64,000 bases of DNA. Origin: Melanocharis versteri. Its lineage: Eukaryota > Chordata > Aves > Passeriformes > Melanocharitidae. Positions 48,752-62,839 of this stretch are shown one piece after another (positions within the stretch are counted from its first letter, which is position 1; each line of letters opens with the position of its first letter). The notes under the pieces were generated by a model. That model searched no databases. It worked only from the letters and a program-made list of their open reading frames with translations, and was not told the DNA's origin. A program made the translations under genes and the position numbers. The stretch spans positions 164,909 through 228,908 of the forward strand of contig VZTG01007438.1 in assembly GCA_013397845.1 (NCBI GenBank). The letters are read 5' to 3'.

Positions 48752-51700
48752 GTGTTCTCTGCTGCTGAAATAGGTCTTGACATGCATGAATTAGAAGAGG
48801 TGATTTTACTAGTGATGATACATTTATCACATAGTTTGTTTGATATTGTAGGTTGTTTTATGGATGTGGGTACATGAATTATTACATGCTAGGTAAATCT
48901 GTTAAAAGAAATAAACTTGTCTGTAAGTAGATATTAATGTAAACATCCATCAATTATGGTATTGTTTGAATGTATTCTTATGAGAATTCTAAAGGAAATA
49001 TACACTTTATTTCCTTTTCTTTGGGAAATTGAATGATGATACTGGTAAGTCTAGATAGCTTTATATAGGGGTTTTATAATGAAACCTCCTTACCCTTTCA
49101 GGGAACCCTTTTAGGCTAACCCTTCCAAATGCTGGGTGGGAATGATAGCCTATTTGCTGCATGAAACTGAACAGAATGTTTTGATCATGACAGGTAATTA
49201 CAAACTTGGGATTTTACCTAATCTTTTTCTTTATTGAATACATATTTTGGTCTGTAGACTAGTTTTCATTCATAGTACTAAACAAGACTTTGTTAAAGAG
49301 GGTGAAATATTGCTTTGAGTGTGCTTTGTTTTCTCTTCATTTTTTACTTTTCTAATTGACTAGTGTTATTACACTTTTCTTGTGGAAAAGCATCATGTTT
49401 GTCAATTTGGTTTTTCATTAAAAAATTTGAAGAGCTCTGTTACAAGTTTTTGTGCACTTGGTGATAAAAATAGCAGAAGTACTCACACCGAATTTCTATT
49501 TGCAGTTTCTAGGCAGTGTAATACATGAATCCAGATTTAAATCGATGCAGCAAGTAGCCCAGAAGGCATACAGTTTCGGGGTTACATCAAAAAGATGATG
49601 TTAATCAAATGTCCAGTGCCTCATTCAGCATTTCAAATGCTACCATGTCATACAATAACGTGGAGGGTCTGAAATGAAGGGGGATGAAGGTAGGCAAGGG
49701 TGCCTGAAGTGCATAAGTGTAAAATGCAGATTGTAGGTACAAGGTATCCTCAGAATGAACTGTACAACAGCCATGTGGCAGTTTGCCATCCTTTCCATAA
49801 ATGGCATCCTTTTAGCATTGCTGCTCAGAAAAGTAATTTGTGGACCACAGATAAAATAAGGAAATTATAAAGGATAGAACAGTTTAAAAGATCCAAATTT
49901 TAGTTTAGCCAGCCTTGCCTTATTGTGCTATGACACTCTGGATAATGGAAGGTAGAGTGGTAAAAAGCGTGCTGTAACAGCAGAAAGTGTTTTTCACTTA
50001 TGTGTTTCACTCTTAAATTACTCTCCTTAATGAGATTAAGAAAAAAGTCATCAGAGCAAGAATCTGAAGCTGAGAGCTTGAGCAGGTAAAGGCTGATAAT
50101 GAGAATAGCTTTCTTACACATACTGTTCCAGTTATATGACTGAAGTGGTTTTTGTAAAGCTGGGCTAAAAGAGACAATTAGTAAATATTATGAAGATTTC
50201 CTTAATGGAGGGTCTAGAAAACTGCTGTATAAGATAGATTTCAAAAGGAGAGGTAACATGATCTTTCCTGCTCAGTCGTTCCAGCTACCATCCTGCTTGT
50301 ATAAAGATTTTTATAGCATCATCAATCCCTTCTGAATCCCTGTGATGCGGATGTCAAACATGTTTTTATAAATAGTGGTAGTGTTTTCATATTATAACTT
50401 TTTAGCAGACATGTCCATTGTAAAGCATACCAGATAGGAAGAAAAAAAATCCTTGCCCGTCACTGGAAAGAAAACATTCCTTGCAAAGCCTCAGTGTAGA
50501 CTATAAATAAAAGATGTACTGAATTCTCAGTGTTGGGATGAGTACAACCTAGAACCAAGCGTAAGCATTCAGACTTGCCTGCCCGAGCACACAGGCTGAA
50601 AGGCTTGGTGTGTTTTCCCATTCTGATTGTAATGATAGTTTGTAATGCTAGTGTGAAAAACAAAATGCATTGCCATGAGTTTAAGGCATTTGTAAGTGTT
50701 GCAGGATATGGGTTAACTTGAACTCAAGCTGTCCACGACAGCTTTGTTATGGCCTTTTTTTGGATAACCTCGCATATGAATATGTATTGTCACTGCACTG
50801 ATCTGGTCCTTCTAATTTGTTTCCTGTTATTTTTACCACTGAAATTGTTCCCTTTTAGATCCTCTCTCTGAAGCTGTCACACTTTTCATTGATGCTGAAG
50901 AACTCCATCTTTGGACCAGTAATTGCCTTTGCTAAAAAATGCAGACTAATACCACAAATCCTTGAAATAAGTGTTGATCAAGAAATTTTGTTATTTAATG
51001 TCTTGGAAATGAACGTCTAAAAGCTAGTAAATATGTTCAAGTATTCCTTCTGTATTAACAATGGTTAATATGACAAAAATGTTGTCTAGTAGAGGGCTGG
51101 AATTGTCCTGAGATTTCTTGTTCTCTTCCAAAACAATGTTTGTGATTACTCATCACACTTGCAGTCAGAAACAGTTATGATATGTGCTATAGATACATAT
51201 CAAAATTTTATTAAGTCTTCAAACAAAATGTTTTCTACTGTTGTAATAAAGCCATGTTTTCATCATGAATGAGTTTTGAAAATTATATATTCTTAATAAT
51301 TGATGATATTAAACATTAGAGGGAGAGGTTTAATTTTAGTTCCCAGTTATGCTTAATTTCTACTGAAATTGAGAAGTTAGGACCCAGTAACTTTATTGAT
51401 CTGTTTCTTCATGAGTCTCTTTAGTACTAGACCCAGTCATCATTTTATCTTTAGTTCTGTTTTTGGGGTTTTTATTTTCCAGTTCTGAATGCATAGTGCT
51501 TTTTCTTTCCTGCCATTTTGTACAATAACTTTGAGTAACATTCGGGCATCTTCCTCTAAAAGCCATCTTTTAGCTGATAATTTCTCTCTCTCTACTGGTT
51601 TTTAATAGGTAGTCTAAACATGAGAAACTTTGATCTAGCCTTCACCACTACAATATTTAAGCATCTGTGAGGTAATTTAAATATAAAGTTAACAGCCTGC

Positions 51701-54506
51701 CTTCCTTCCTATTGCTTCAGCCTACAGGAAATACTGTTTAATGCCTAATGCACATATAAAAAATTGGTTTGAAAGAAGATACATGGTTTATTCTTAGATA
51801 CTACTAACTTCAATTCTTGTTGAAAAATTTATCTGCAGTATTTTTCTGCATGTCTCCCTTGCTAATCTGTCAGTTCTCCTCTTCTATTGGAATGTAGCTG
51901 CTGCTGGCAGTTGTGGGAGTAGATGTAGATTCATTTCCATTATCCAACTTGCAAAAAGAAGTAATTTGTTCTTCTGGTTTTGCCTTCTTAGTATCAGGAA
52001 TAAAATGGAGTCAATGATTTAAGTGCATCCTAGTTTGCAGTCTATCTGGAATATATTGTCATATGAACATGGCTCATCTGTAATTACATCAGTTTATGGC
52101 CTCAAAAAAAAAATTGCAAAAAGAAAAGGAACAATGTAATACTTTCTTCAAGTCCATCCTTCAAATTATTTCATTAAGCACAGATGCAGGGTTTGGGAGA
52201 TATGGGGAGACTGGGAAGTCTTGGGGTCTTGGGAAATCTAATCAAAGAACAGTTTGAGCTTGTGAGAGAAAGTTATGCTTTCCATGCAAATACGTAGGTG
52301 TTTGTCCTCTTCTCTGACTTTGTTTTTGGGAATTCGAGGTGTTTCTCAACAAGAACTTCTGTAAATACTGCTAAAAAGACCTGAGTTTCTTGCTACTACC
52401 AAAATTGGATGTCACTGATCCATTTCCATCAAAGAGAGTTTTCCTGGGAAGGTTATATGGAGCACAAAAGTACACAATGAGTTGCAACCTACTTCCATCT
52501 CAACCTTTTTTTTGGCTGAAGGATCTTTCTCATGCACTGGAATAAAAAACCAAAACAGTTTCTGTTTTTCACCTTTTGTTGCTGTTAAGAGGGTATCAAG
52601 TGTTTTGTTTTCCTTCTCCTGCCTTTTTTTTTTTTTTTCAGTATGTGAAATTAATTAAGAAGGTTGCTTGACCTGCTCTCAATCAGGGGCTAAGATCCAT
52701 TTCTCTTCTTTTGAGATAAATTATTATTAGCAGTTCTGTTTTAGAGTAATGGGAGATAAATTACAGAAATGTGTGTGATCACCTTCTCAGTTGAAAGGAG
52801 GCAAGTTGATATTTACAATTCTAGCACGACACTCACTGTCTTTATGGCTGTAACACCAGATAACATCTGGGACTGAGCTGACGTCAGGTGCATGCATGGG
52901 CCTTTCAGGAGAGAAGACAAGTACTCTTGGATCCAGATCATTGTGGTCATCTTTGTGTCAGCTTGTACCTCATTGGGTGCTTACTGAAATACGCTTTTTT
53001 CTGGTAGAAGAATGTTTTTATGTCTAACTCTGGAAGAATTCTGCCACTATACCATCTGCATTCGTGACAGAATCAAAACTAAACATGCAAATGAACTTCA
53101 GAAAGATGTCCTTATATCCTACAGGTTAAGGAGAGTATTAGTGCTTCTCCCTAATTAAGCAGGCCATTTATTGCTTCTTCTAGCTTGGAGGTGACAGACC
53201 CAAGGTCGCTTTTTTGGGAGCTGGCCTGTGGTCCCACCCCTCAGGAGGGATCTGTGCCAGCAGGCAATGCTGGAGGCCCCACTGGCATGGGCACAAGCAG
53301 GGCATCATTCCACTACCATGGGGAAATGCAACCATTCAGCAAAACTATTTTTGTTCTTATTATGAGCCTAGAGTTTTCTGTGCTTGCTAAGATGTGTTTA
53401 GCTTCTGAGAAAGCAGTTATCATTTATGGTTGTGGTCAGTACGTTGCCATCGGATGTCTCACCTTTGACATCTATTGCAATGTCCTTTTCAGTGAATTTC
53501 TTTCCTTTTTTTTGTAAAGGTTTGTTGTTTAATTTGCTCAAGTCATTACACGGTTGCTTGTGAAGCACTAGTAAGACTGACTGTGCAGCTCTGAACATAC
53601 AAACTGGCACATGCCTTCTTTGTTTCTTTAAATAATAGTGTGAATTTATTCCAGCACTCTGTTTGGTAGGTATGGGTTCAGTTCAGCTGGGGTGAAAACA
53701 AACCAATCCAGCTCGATGTCCTGAAAGAGGCAGTGGGTATATGGCATGGGGTGTGTGTTGTACCCTTGCAATGCTGAGTCTGATTCTGGAAGAAGTGGAT
53801 TCCTAAAGGTGCACTCCAGTGTTCAGGTGGAGGAAGCACCTGAGTGTCTGGTTCAGAGCCATCTAGTACTGATGTTGAGAGTGCCTAGTACTGATCAGCT
53901 GACAGGCCAAGGCTGAATTTATGTGACCTGTCCTTCATGGTAGGTGCTAGTTTGGTATCAGCTTCTATTTTTTACATATTACTCGAAACTTCTTTCCTTT
54001 CAGGCTTTTCTCATTGTTAAATTCAATTGAAAATTGTAGAGCAAGTTCAGTTTTTTCTTTTGTTAAGGAATTTGTGTATCACTTGCAAAATGAAATTGCC
54101 CTTGCTTTTTTCCAGTGTTTGAATGGCTTGTGCTGAAACCAATTTAAAACTGACAGGCCAGGTTCTGTGGAACAACACTCTTTCTTTCTAAATATCAAAA
54201 ATAGAAATGTAATTGCTGTGACACTTGGAGCAGTTACCTGACTGTGACTGACACTAGGAAAATAACAGGAGCCTGGTTATTGCTGAAAAGTCTTACTTAG
54301 ATGTTTTTGTTTTGTTTTCATTTGGAAAATATACAAAGGTCAGAATATTAACACATGTGCTGTTTTAAAAATGTAATAGCAGAGCCAATAAGATGTAAGC
54401 ATTTATTCCGGAAACCCTACTTTATAGTTACTTCTGGCTAGGAACTTACATTGTTTAACTTGTGTTCTGCATTCCAGGACAAAACAGTTTATAGACTGTG
54501 GAACTA

Positions 54507-54508
<2 letters not shown>

Positions 54509-54537
<29 letters not shown>
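54509..54537 (+). repeat. poly-T tract (29 T)
   Basis: An uninterrupted run of 29 T followed by GATGAAGGG. It is not preceded on the opposite strand by any recognisable LINE or SINE body, so it is a simple homopolymer; its length is likely to be imprecise in the assembly. Confidence 0.9.
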
Positions 54538-57500
54538 GATGAAGGGATGAATTTAGCTTTCGTCTTAATGAGACTTTTAAATGCAGTACATTTAGGCAGA
54601 TTTTTTTTTTCCCCACTAAAACTAGCCTCATGCCTTTCTTGCACAAATTGTGTTTTAGAGATTGAACAGTTGCAATGTTTTCTAAGGATAAGTTCTCCTA
54701 GTGTAGTTATTGTTTGACGTGGGGTTCTGTGTTCCTAGCGTGAGGATCAGATGCATATAACTGATTGTGCTTAAGGGAGTGGAAAGGAGATTGAAGTTTT
54801 GTAGTCTGTAGTTGGAAAGTTACACAAATTCCGGTGAGAATGTGAGTTGAAACAACTTGGCACTGGATACAAAACTGTCACTTTTTTTCTGTTTGTATCA
54901 AAAGAAAGTTTAATCACAGTTCTCAGTTTTAAAAAAGTATTTTTGGTGATCAGTAGTTTTGATATCTAAGATAATACGTATTACTTTCATTTGACTGCTG
55001 TTTTCTGTTGTTCAGATCCTACATATTTTGTGAAAGTGGTTTGATTTCTGAGTAATTTCCTGTTTAAAAGCAAAAAGGAGAATTCTGCACTGGAGGTGTG
55101 AAACAAATGAAAGAGTCATGTTTATCAGAATTACTGGCATGTCTGTGAAACTAGGTAGTGTTCATCTATAATACTTCCATAAATTTTAAGGTCATGATAC
55201 AGGAACATCTACAGTGCCTATGAAACTGTATGCTTTAGAAAATACATACATGTCTGTTTTTAATAGACTGGCTTGATGAAGCTATGGGAGTCCATCAAAT
55301 TAGTGATAAAAACATTTAAAAATTATTATGTATGGTGCAGTATAGTAACTGAGGGTAACTTCCCATATTCTACCAGTCATAAAAGATACTTAAAAATTGT
55401 GGGAAAAAAATTTGTTTTAATACTCTGTGGGTCTGGATGAAATCTACAAGACAAAGGAATTTGGACTGAAGGCTAAGGTTTGGTCTATTCTAATCTCATC
55501 CCTTGATAACTATCCTTTAAGGAAGAAGAATAATCCACAAATTAAAAATAGGGCTCTGAGAGTTAAGACAAATTAGGTTAAATCTTCATGTGTGTCACAG
55601 ACTTGCTGTGCGCCTTTGAGTAGTTTGTACTGGTGCCTGTAACTTGGTGAAATGGAGTATTTGCTATTCCCAATTTGCAGGGATCTTGTAGCAGTATGTG
55701 TGTGAAGACTTGTGAAGGGCTCATGTAGCGTTGTTTGCCTACAATACTTGGAAAAACTTCTGTATCTAAGAGTCCAGGGCCCAGCTGATGCTAGAATTTA
55801 AGACATTTTTATCTGTTGCATCATTTTTTTCTGGCCAAATATAGAAGGTAATGCATTTATCTTTGACTGAAAAGTGCAGAAATACTCAAGCAATCACCAA
55901 AGCCCTTGTAAAGAGAGGAGACCTAAATGGTTTGTTTAGTCTACAAAGATTGCCTTTAAAAGTGTAATAAAACTGAGAAGACTTTAGAGATTTTTGCCAT
56001 TGTTTTCTACATAGATTACATCTGGGCCAGCTTGACTTCCTCCCAGTTTTCCCACAGAAGAGTGCTGGTAAGATTGTTGGTAACCACAGCTTTGTGTGTT
56101 TGTGGAAAGAAGAGCATGTCCCCAAAAGGGCACTCTGGGGAGTGGGGGCCAGAGACACAGGGTGCGCTGCGGATGGAAACTCTGCGGGAGCCTGAGGGAG
56201 CCAGAAAAGGCAAAGCTGCTTGCCTGGCCAGCAGCTGCTCCGGATGGGATCAGCCTTTGGAGGGAGTGGGACATGCTGGGGGTGGCCTTGGAGAGCTGCG
56301 TCCCCAGCAGCCAGTCCTCCTCAACCCCAGCAGGGTGGCACCAGCTCAGCCTCACAGGAGGGAAATGCAGAACTGTCTGAGATTGCATTACTTGATATTC
56401 CTAACTAATGCTGTCATTTACCAAATTGTTTATACAAAAGGCTCTCGTTGCTGTTTATATGGGCTCCTGCCATGTAACTGTTACAGAATCCTACGTTAAA
56501 CTGTGTGCTCTTCGGGTCACACTTGACATAAAGGTTGTGTATTGACTCATCCTATGAAAGGTGAATAAATTTTTAGTCTTAAGTCACTGTCTTTTTTTTT
56601 TTTTTAAATAAAGTTGTCCTTTTTTGTAACTTTATGGGCTTTTTAAAAACCCACTAATAGGACAAAAAGTGTTTCTTTTTTCCTTGCCACAAATGATTTT
56701 AAATTCCTCATCATCTCTTGTAGTAACCTAATGTGCACGCTGGGAATGTAAGTGAAAAGTAATATTTATCCTGATTTATGAATTGAGTGTCTTTTAATTT
56801 CAGAAACTTCCTAAAGCAGTCTGTGTGGGTTTTGGGGTATTTTTGTCTTTTTTTGGGAAAGCAAGTCAGAAATGTTAGAAAATTCCAATTTAATTTACAA
56901 AAATGGATTGGGTTTTTTTCTGCTTGGGGTTTAATGTAAAGCATGCATGTTCCAGTAAGCTAAAGAAGAAACTCTAGCCTATCTTTGTGGACACTTGAAT
57001 ATCCAGATCACTAGGTCAGTCTGCTTTTTAACATGCTTGTTTGCACATTGTCTTGGCTTCAAGAGAAGAATTTTTGGTGCTTGCCCTTGGAATACGGCAT
57101 AGCCTGGAAAGTAGGGCATTTTTTTTTCAGAGGTGTGGGTTGCTAGTCTGCCATGTACCCAGTCAGGCAGGCTCGTCCCTTAGTTTTTTGTTTTCCCTTT
57201 TTAATGCAGTCTGGACATTTTCTGTTTACCTGCTCTAAAAGAAATAGAATTTCTTGAAAGGCAGTGTAGGTTGGGGGAAGACTGTCAGGACAAGTAGCAC
57301 TTTGTCAGACACAGATTAAAGCATTTCTGCCTTTTCCTAAAGCAGACAGTCTGAGCAAGATTCCAGATGATCTGCATCTGATAGTCTGCCTTTATTCTGG
57401 CTCTGTATATTCTTGTTCAGTACCCAAATCTTGGATCATCTTCCTGGGTAGGTAAGTGTAAATAGACAGTGTGAAAATGTGTGTGTTGGACTTCTTGGAT

Positions 57501-60500
57501 GGGTCTGGAGGGAAGGAGTCTTTGGGTCATGACCCATGACATCTGCTATGGTTGGTTTTAGCTGTATTTCAGGTAATGGTGTCATTACCACATGTAATTT
57601 CACTGTGGAATCTGAAGTGGAAGCATAGTAGGTTTTGTTTTGGTTTTTATTTGTTTGTTTTTTAAAGCCCTCTGTTGGAAGACCATTATTTTATGCCAAG
57701 AATTATTTCATTGCCTGATGACTAATCAGCCTATTGGAGAGTTTTGCTATCAAGAGTCATGGAAAGTTGGCCCCTGGTAGGAATCTCACAGATAGTTACT
57801 GAAGGAAGTCAGGACAGTGTTCTCAAGCATCCCTAGCCAGGGAAAGAATAAAATGGGTGTAAAAGTGACTGTGATGCTGAAGTTTACTTACAGCAGATGC
57901 AACTTTTCAAGTGCTGCCCAAAGTACTGAGCAAAATGGAGAAGTGCTGAAAAATCCACTACTTGCCACTACTAGACATTTCTGAATGTGATCCACAAGTA
58001 GTGGAGCTGAAAGACATAATGGGATTTAGTTTTACATTGTAGAGTGCTTTTAATGCTACTGCAGTATCAAGAAAAGAAATTCTAGAAGGTAGATCTTTGT
58101 ATCTGTATTTTGACCCCCCCTTTTCTCAGGGAATGTTGTTCAGGTGCTGCCAGTAATCTCTGTTTCAAATTAACACAACAGAAGGTACTGAAATAAATTG
58201 GTGTCTGCAGCTTCCTTTGCCACTCCTCATCTCACCTGCACGAGTTGATTCATTCAGGACAGAAAAGACATGTCCTATTAATCTGTCCATAAGGTCTGTT
58301 CAGCTGTGGGATCTCTTTGACCTCTCCATTCTCTTGAAAAAATGAGTTATTTGGCCTTAAAGATTCCATAATTGAGGCACAGGTAGGAAGCAGTTTAAGA
58401 ATAAAGACAGGATACATGAAGGGGCTCAAGTGGCAATATTTGGCATCATTATGCTCAAATTACACCTTTGGGGCACAAAAATCTCCACACCAAGTCGGGC
58501 AACTTAGCTCTCTATTCATTCTCTGTAGTCTGGGGTGTGTCCTGGAATGTTTTGGGGATGTTCTGAGTTATTACTGTGGGAGAGAAAAACAATTTGATTT
58601 GAGTGTAGGCCTAGAAAAAGATGCTAAATGAAGGCATTATACCATATATACACTGTATTAGTTGCTGTTTGCCTCTTGGCACTGGGACAGTCACGTGCAG
58701 CAGCTTGGGTCTGTGTTTGATCATGGTCGTATAAATGAGTTGTATCATGACTGAGTACAGGACAGAAACTGGGCTGTGCAACATACTGTGTTGTGAGTTG
58801 CAACATGTTCTGCATGCTTACATTTGTGGGAAGAGAGAGCGACAACAGGGTACCATGTTTGAAAACTGGGAGCTAGCCATTGGAGGGGGAATTTCAGGGT
58901 CAGGATGGTGTGATCACGGAGATGAGGGCCATGCTCTGTTTGCCCTTTGGTCAGTCGCTGGCCATCACAAGGCGATGGGTCTAAGTCCTGCCTGGTCACT
59001 TGGAAAATAGTTATCCCTAATTGCCACCATTCTTTACCTGCCCAGCTCGGNTTTGGAGGTGCCATTTGTAAGATCCTCAGTTCATTGTTGACAGGATGGT
59101 ATGTTGATGTGGTGCTTCTTTGTGTGGTTCTTTATCCATCGAGAGAACAATAATTTGTTTTATTGTAAGTCACAGTAGCTCGTTGTTGATGGAATTTTTG
59201 TTGTTATTTGCAGTCCTTCAGTTACTCTGGCAGATCTCACATGTCTTCAGCAGCACCTGATTGCATTGCTGCTGAAGCAATGCCAACAGGCCAGCATGCA
59301 GCTAACTCAAGATTAAGCCTGTCAAGATTTTTGGAGTCACCTAATAACACTGTCACCAGGGATTTTTTGGTGTATTTCTCTATGCCCTTCCATAGCTCAT
59401 ACAGACATTCATGAAGGTCAACCTGCATGACACCTGGGGTCTCTATAATTAGGGCATCATCAGTGGTCTTGTGGATGTGGACAGTGGTTTTGACTGTTGG
59501 AAAGGGAGTTACATGCTTGTGTTACTCAAGTTGAATCTGTATCTCACCTTCTCCTTGGCCTCATGTTGTCCTGCACGTGTGCAGGAGTAGACGAGAGCAG
59601 GTACTGCCGTGGTATCCAAGGCCTGTGTGGGAGTGAGTGCAGCTGCCAGCACCAGCTGTGCTTCATTCACTTGCCCCTGAGAACTGCAAAGGCCAAATCA
59701 CAAAGGATGCTTTGGCCAACAGCTTCACTGTAACCCCCAATAGCTGCTTGCAGTAATTTGGCATTGCATGAATATGGGAAAGGAACAGTGAAATATCTTG
59801 GGTTTTGTCTTTTCTCCTCCCCTCTTCCTCTTCTGCCTTTGACTCAAACTCTCAGATCTCTACACTAGTTTTCTGTAGCCCAGGCTTTTGTTGCTGGTGT
59901 TGCCAAAGTCTGTAGCCTAAGAGTACAGGCGTTAACTAGAAACAGAAAAACAAAACCCAGAAGTATCCCAAACCTGTTCTCAGAAGCCACACTCAGACCT
60001 GTGGTGTCTGAGCTTGGGGAAGGTGTCAGCCACCAAGTTAAGTGACTTCAGTAGATGTGTTCCTAGCTGGTGTGAGGACACTGGGACTTGTTCATTTTGT
60101 TGTCATTTTACTAACCGGTTTTGTTGGCTGTCAGACATTGGACAGCTTGTCTGATGTGGGAATTATGTTATTTGTAGTTTAACCAGTGGGCCATCTGACT
60201 AGGAAATGGGTGATAGGCTGTGCCTGTGGACTGTTAGATGTTTCATTAGGCAGCGTGCTGGATTCAAGGAAGCACTGTCCTGCCATCAGTGTCACCCACA
60301 AGTTTCTTTTATGTGGTAGGAGTGAGGACAGAATATTTCTTAAGAGCATCTCTTTTTGGTCATGACTTTTCTAGTTAGATGCTTATATTTATTTTGTTTG
60401 GTTGGGGTTTTTTTCAATTTTTTTTTTCTGAAACAGTGCCATTCTTCTCATTCTATTCAAGCAGTAACACTTGGGGTTTGGGCTTTTAAAAAAAATTTTC

Positions 60501-62839
60501 CTTTACAGTCACTGTACTTTCTGCTGAGGTACATCTCTCAGCCTGTCTCTAAAACCAAGTGTGGAAAATGTGCTTTGCCTCATAATCCGAAAGCTAACAA
60601 AATTGTCTATTTTAGATCTGAATAGCTGAGAATTAATTATCATGAGTGCAAGAGAAACTCCCTTTAAGTACGTAATGTTCTTAAAATATGCCAGCTTTAA
60701 AATATGCATCAAGTCCAAAATCTTAGATTTCACCAGGAAGTGAATAAGCAGGCAATGCAGATTGCAGATAATACATATTCATATACTTCTTCTTCAAGGT
60801 ATTTTGTACCACACATTTCTGCCAAGGTAGTCCTAGGAACCAAGCAGAGTCTTTGTATAAAATCTTTGCTTTGGAAAATTTTAGTGGTGTTTGCCCATGT
60901 AGGATTTGTTGTAATAACCTAGTAGCAAAGTGACAAAAACATGAAAAATAGTAGGAAAGCCTGAGTCTCAAAAGGTTTGAGGCTTTAGATTAAACATGGG
61001 TAGTATGAATGTGTATGGGAGAAAGCAGTTATGTTCACCATTGTCAAATGATATAAGATAGATGAGATAATTATAAACTCCACACAAAGGTGTACTCCTT
61101 CGGGGAAGAATACTGACATCTTCTCCAGCCGACTTCCATCAGTGAGATTGCAATGTTATTCCTTTGTAATAAATATATCTTGCAGGTACTGTCAAGAGAC
61201 AAAAGACATAGGCCAAAATTTTGTAAAAAATAAACCAATCAAACAAACCAATCCCCCCCACCAAAGTACCTAAAGCACTGTTATGTAATGGTTAAGGGAA
61301 GGAAATCAGGAGAACAGGTCATTCATGCAAAATCTTCAGTGCTCTAGTTTATAGTTTGACAGAAATATTGTTTCAAGGACAGGCAGAGATGCTTTATTTT
61401 ATGAGATGATGAACCTGAAGCAATTATATAAATTTGAGCCTTTCTGGGATCCCAGCTGATTTGGGCATTGCTGATAGAGCTTTGGCAGAATGACCAGTTT
61501 TTCTCCTGTTCTGGTAGGGAACATGCATACATTAGTATATATGCTCCAGGCAGCAAAATTAGAAAGCAGAAAAGAACATGAAATGGATCTAAATGCCTAT
61601 GCAGCAGTGTTAGAAAGCAAATAACCACAAGATTCTTAAAATAGCTTATGAAATTTCAAGTGAAAAGAAGCCATTTAGAGATGGTAAGAAGGTAAGCATT
61701 ACTGACATTTTGTGTCAGATTGTTTAGTAGCAATTGTAAAGTATGCTCTGGCTATAGCAGAATATCCCTTGGAGACAGTAATAAATTAGCAAAGAAGGAT
61801 GTTACTGCAAGTGATGTTGGGTGTAGTGATCATGTTAAAAAAACCCCAACCTAACAAACTAAAAACCCCAACCCACTCTGCTAAGGCAGAAGCAGGCAGT
61901 TCAGTAAATTGTACAGAACAAAATCTGTAGGTGGTGACCATCTGAAGCAGGGCTGCAGGGCTTGGGTTTTGGCTCTTTGGGAAGGACTGGGTCTTTGTAG
62001 CCCGGGGCATGGTCTGGAAGGCTGACCTCCCTCATACATTTATTCCATTGGTATTTTTAGGCTCAGTTTTGCTTTCAAAAGCTATTGTCTCTGGTGGGTA
62101 GAATTCTTCTCTCACACATGCTGCTAGTTTTCATCATATATCCTGAGTAATCTGGGGTTGAGGGCAGCAAGTACTCCAAGCCAGGATTTCCAGACAGGTA
62201 CACATCTTCAGCTTGTACCTAAACAAATTCTAACACAAATTAACTTTTTTACCCTCTGGTATAACAGAAGATTAGAAATATTGCTGTAAATTATATATTT
62301 TTTTTTCCTGCTATCTAGATTGCTGATTACTTTTAATGAGATAATGACCAACCATACTTGTCACAAGCAATAATGAGGATGATTTTTTTAAGGGCGAACA
62401 TGCTAAGTAACAGGATGCACATTTAAGATAGAAAAGCTCATCAACATCTTCACTTTGTTGTTTTAACATGGGACATTAATCTGAAAGAATAGATGTAAAA
62501 AACTAAAAAAAATAAATAAAGCCCAAAATCTTGATCAAGCTGCTTGGGTGGGAAAAGATCAGTCTTTGATTCCCAATAATGGGCTGTGACAGCCTGTTTC
62601 ACTGTGTTGGGTCATTGGTCTAACGTATCAGGCAGGCATTTGGTTTTTTTATTTTCAGTGTTTGTAATTACATACAGCATCAATTATTCATAAGAGCTGA
62701 AATCTCTTTAACTGATAAAAGTAGGAGAGAGTTCTTTACATCTCTTTCAAGGTTGGTGTTCTGACAGGTTAAATAAACAACTTGCAGGGTAACTCCAGCC
62801 AGTGAGTTGGTTTCACTGGGGACCCAACTTCACTGCCCC

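Larger units (their letters stand above)
42332..62839 (+). other. PRKAR2B: PRKAR2B intron 1 (about 20.5 kb visible)
   Basis: Begins at the gtgagg donor and continues to the CR1 copy and past the window end. I looked for the next coding exon (the pseudosubstrate region with an Arg-Arg-Ala-Ser motif) and did not find it, so it should lie to the right. A very long first intron is normal for this gene. The content is mostly AT-rich unique sequence with poly-T at 54509-54537, a purine-rich stretch at 47886-48053, inverted repeats at 46920-46977 and 48731-48751, and one N at 59051. Frames such as plus 53185-53517 and plus 56032-56499 are not protein-like. Confidence 0.75.

Noticed and set aside
50858..50935. 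Exon-like segment after a ttcccttttag acceptor, first residues DPLSEAVTLFIDAEELHLW in one frame
   Set aside because: It hits a stop after about 25 codons, has no good donor, and does not match the expected PRKAR2B exon 2, which should carry the pseudosubstrate motif.
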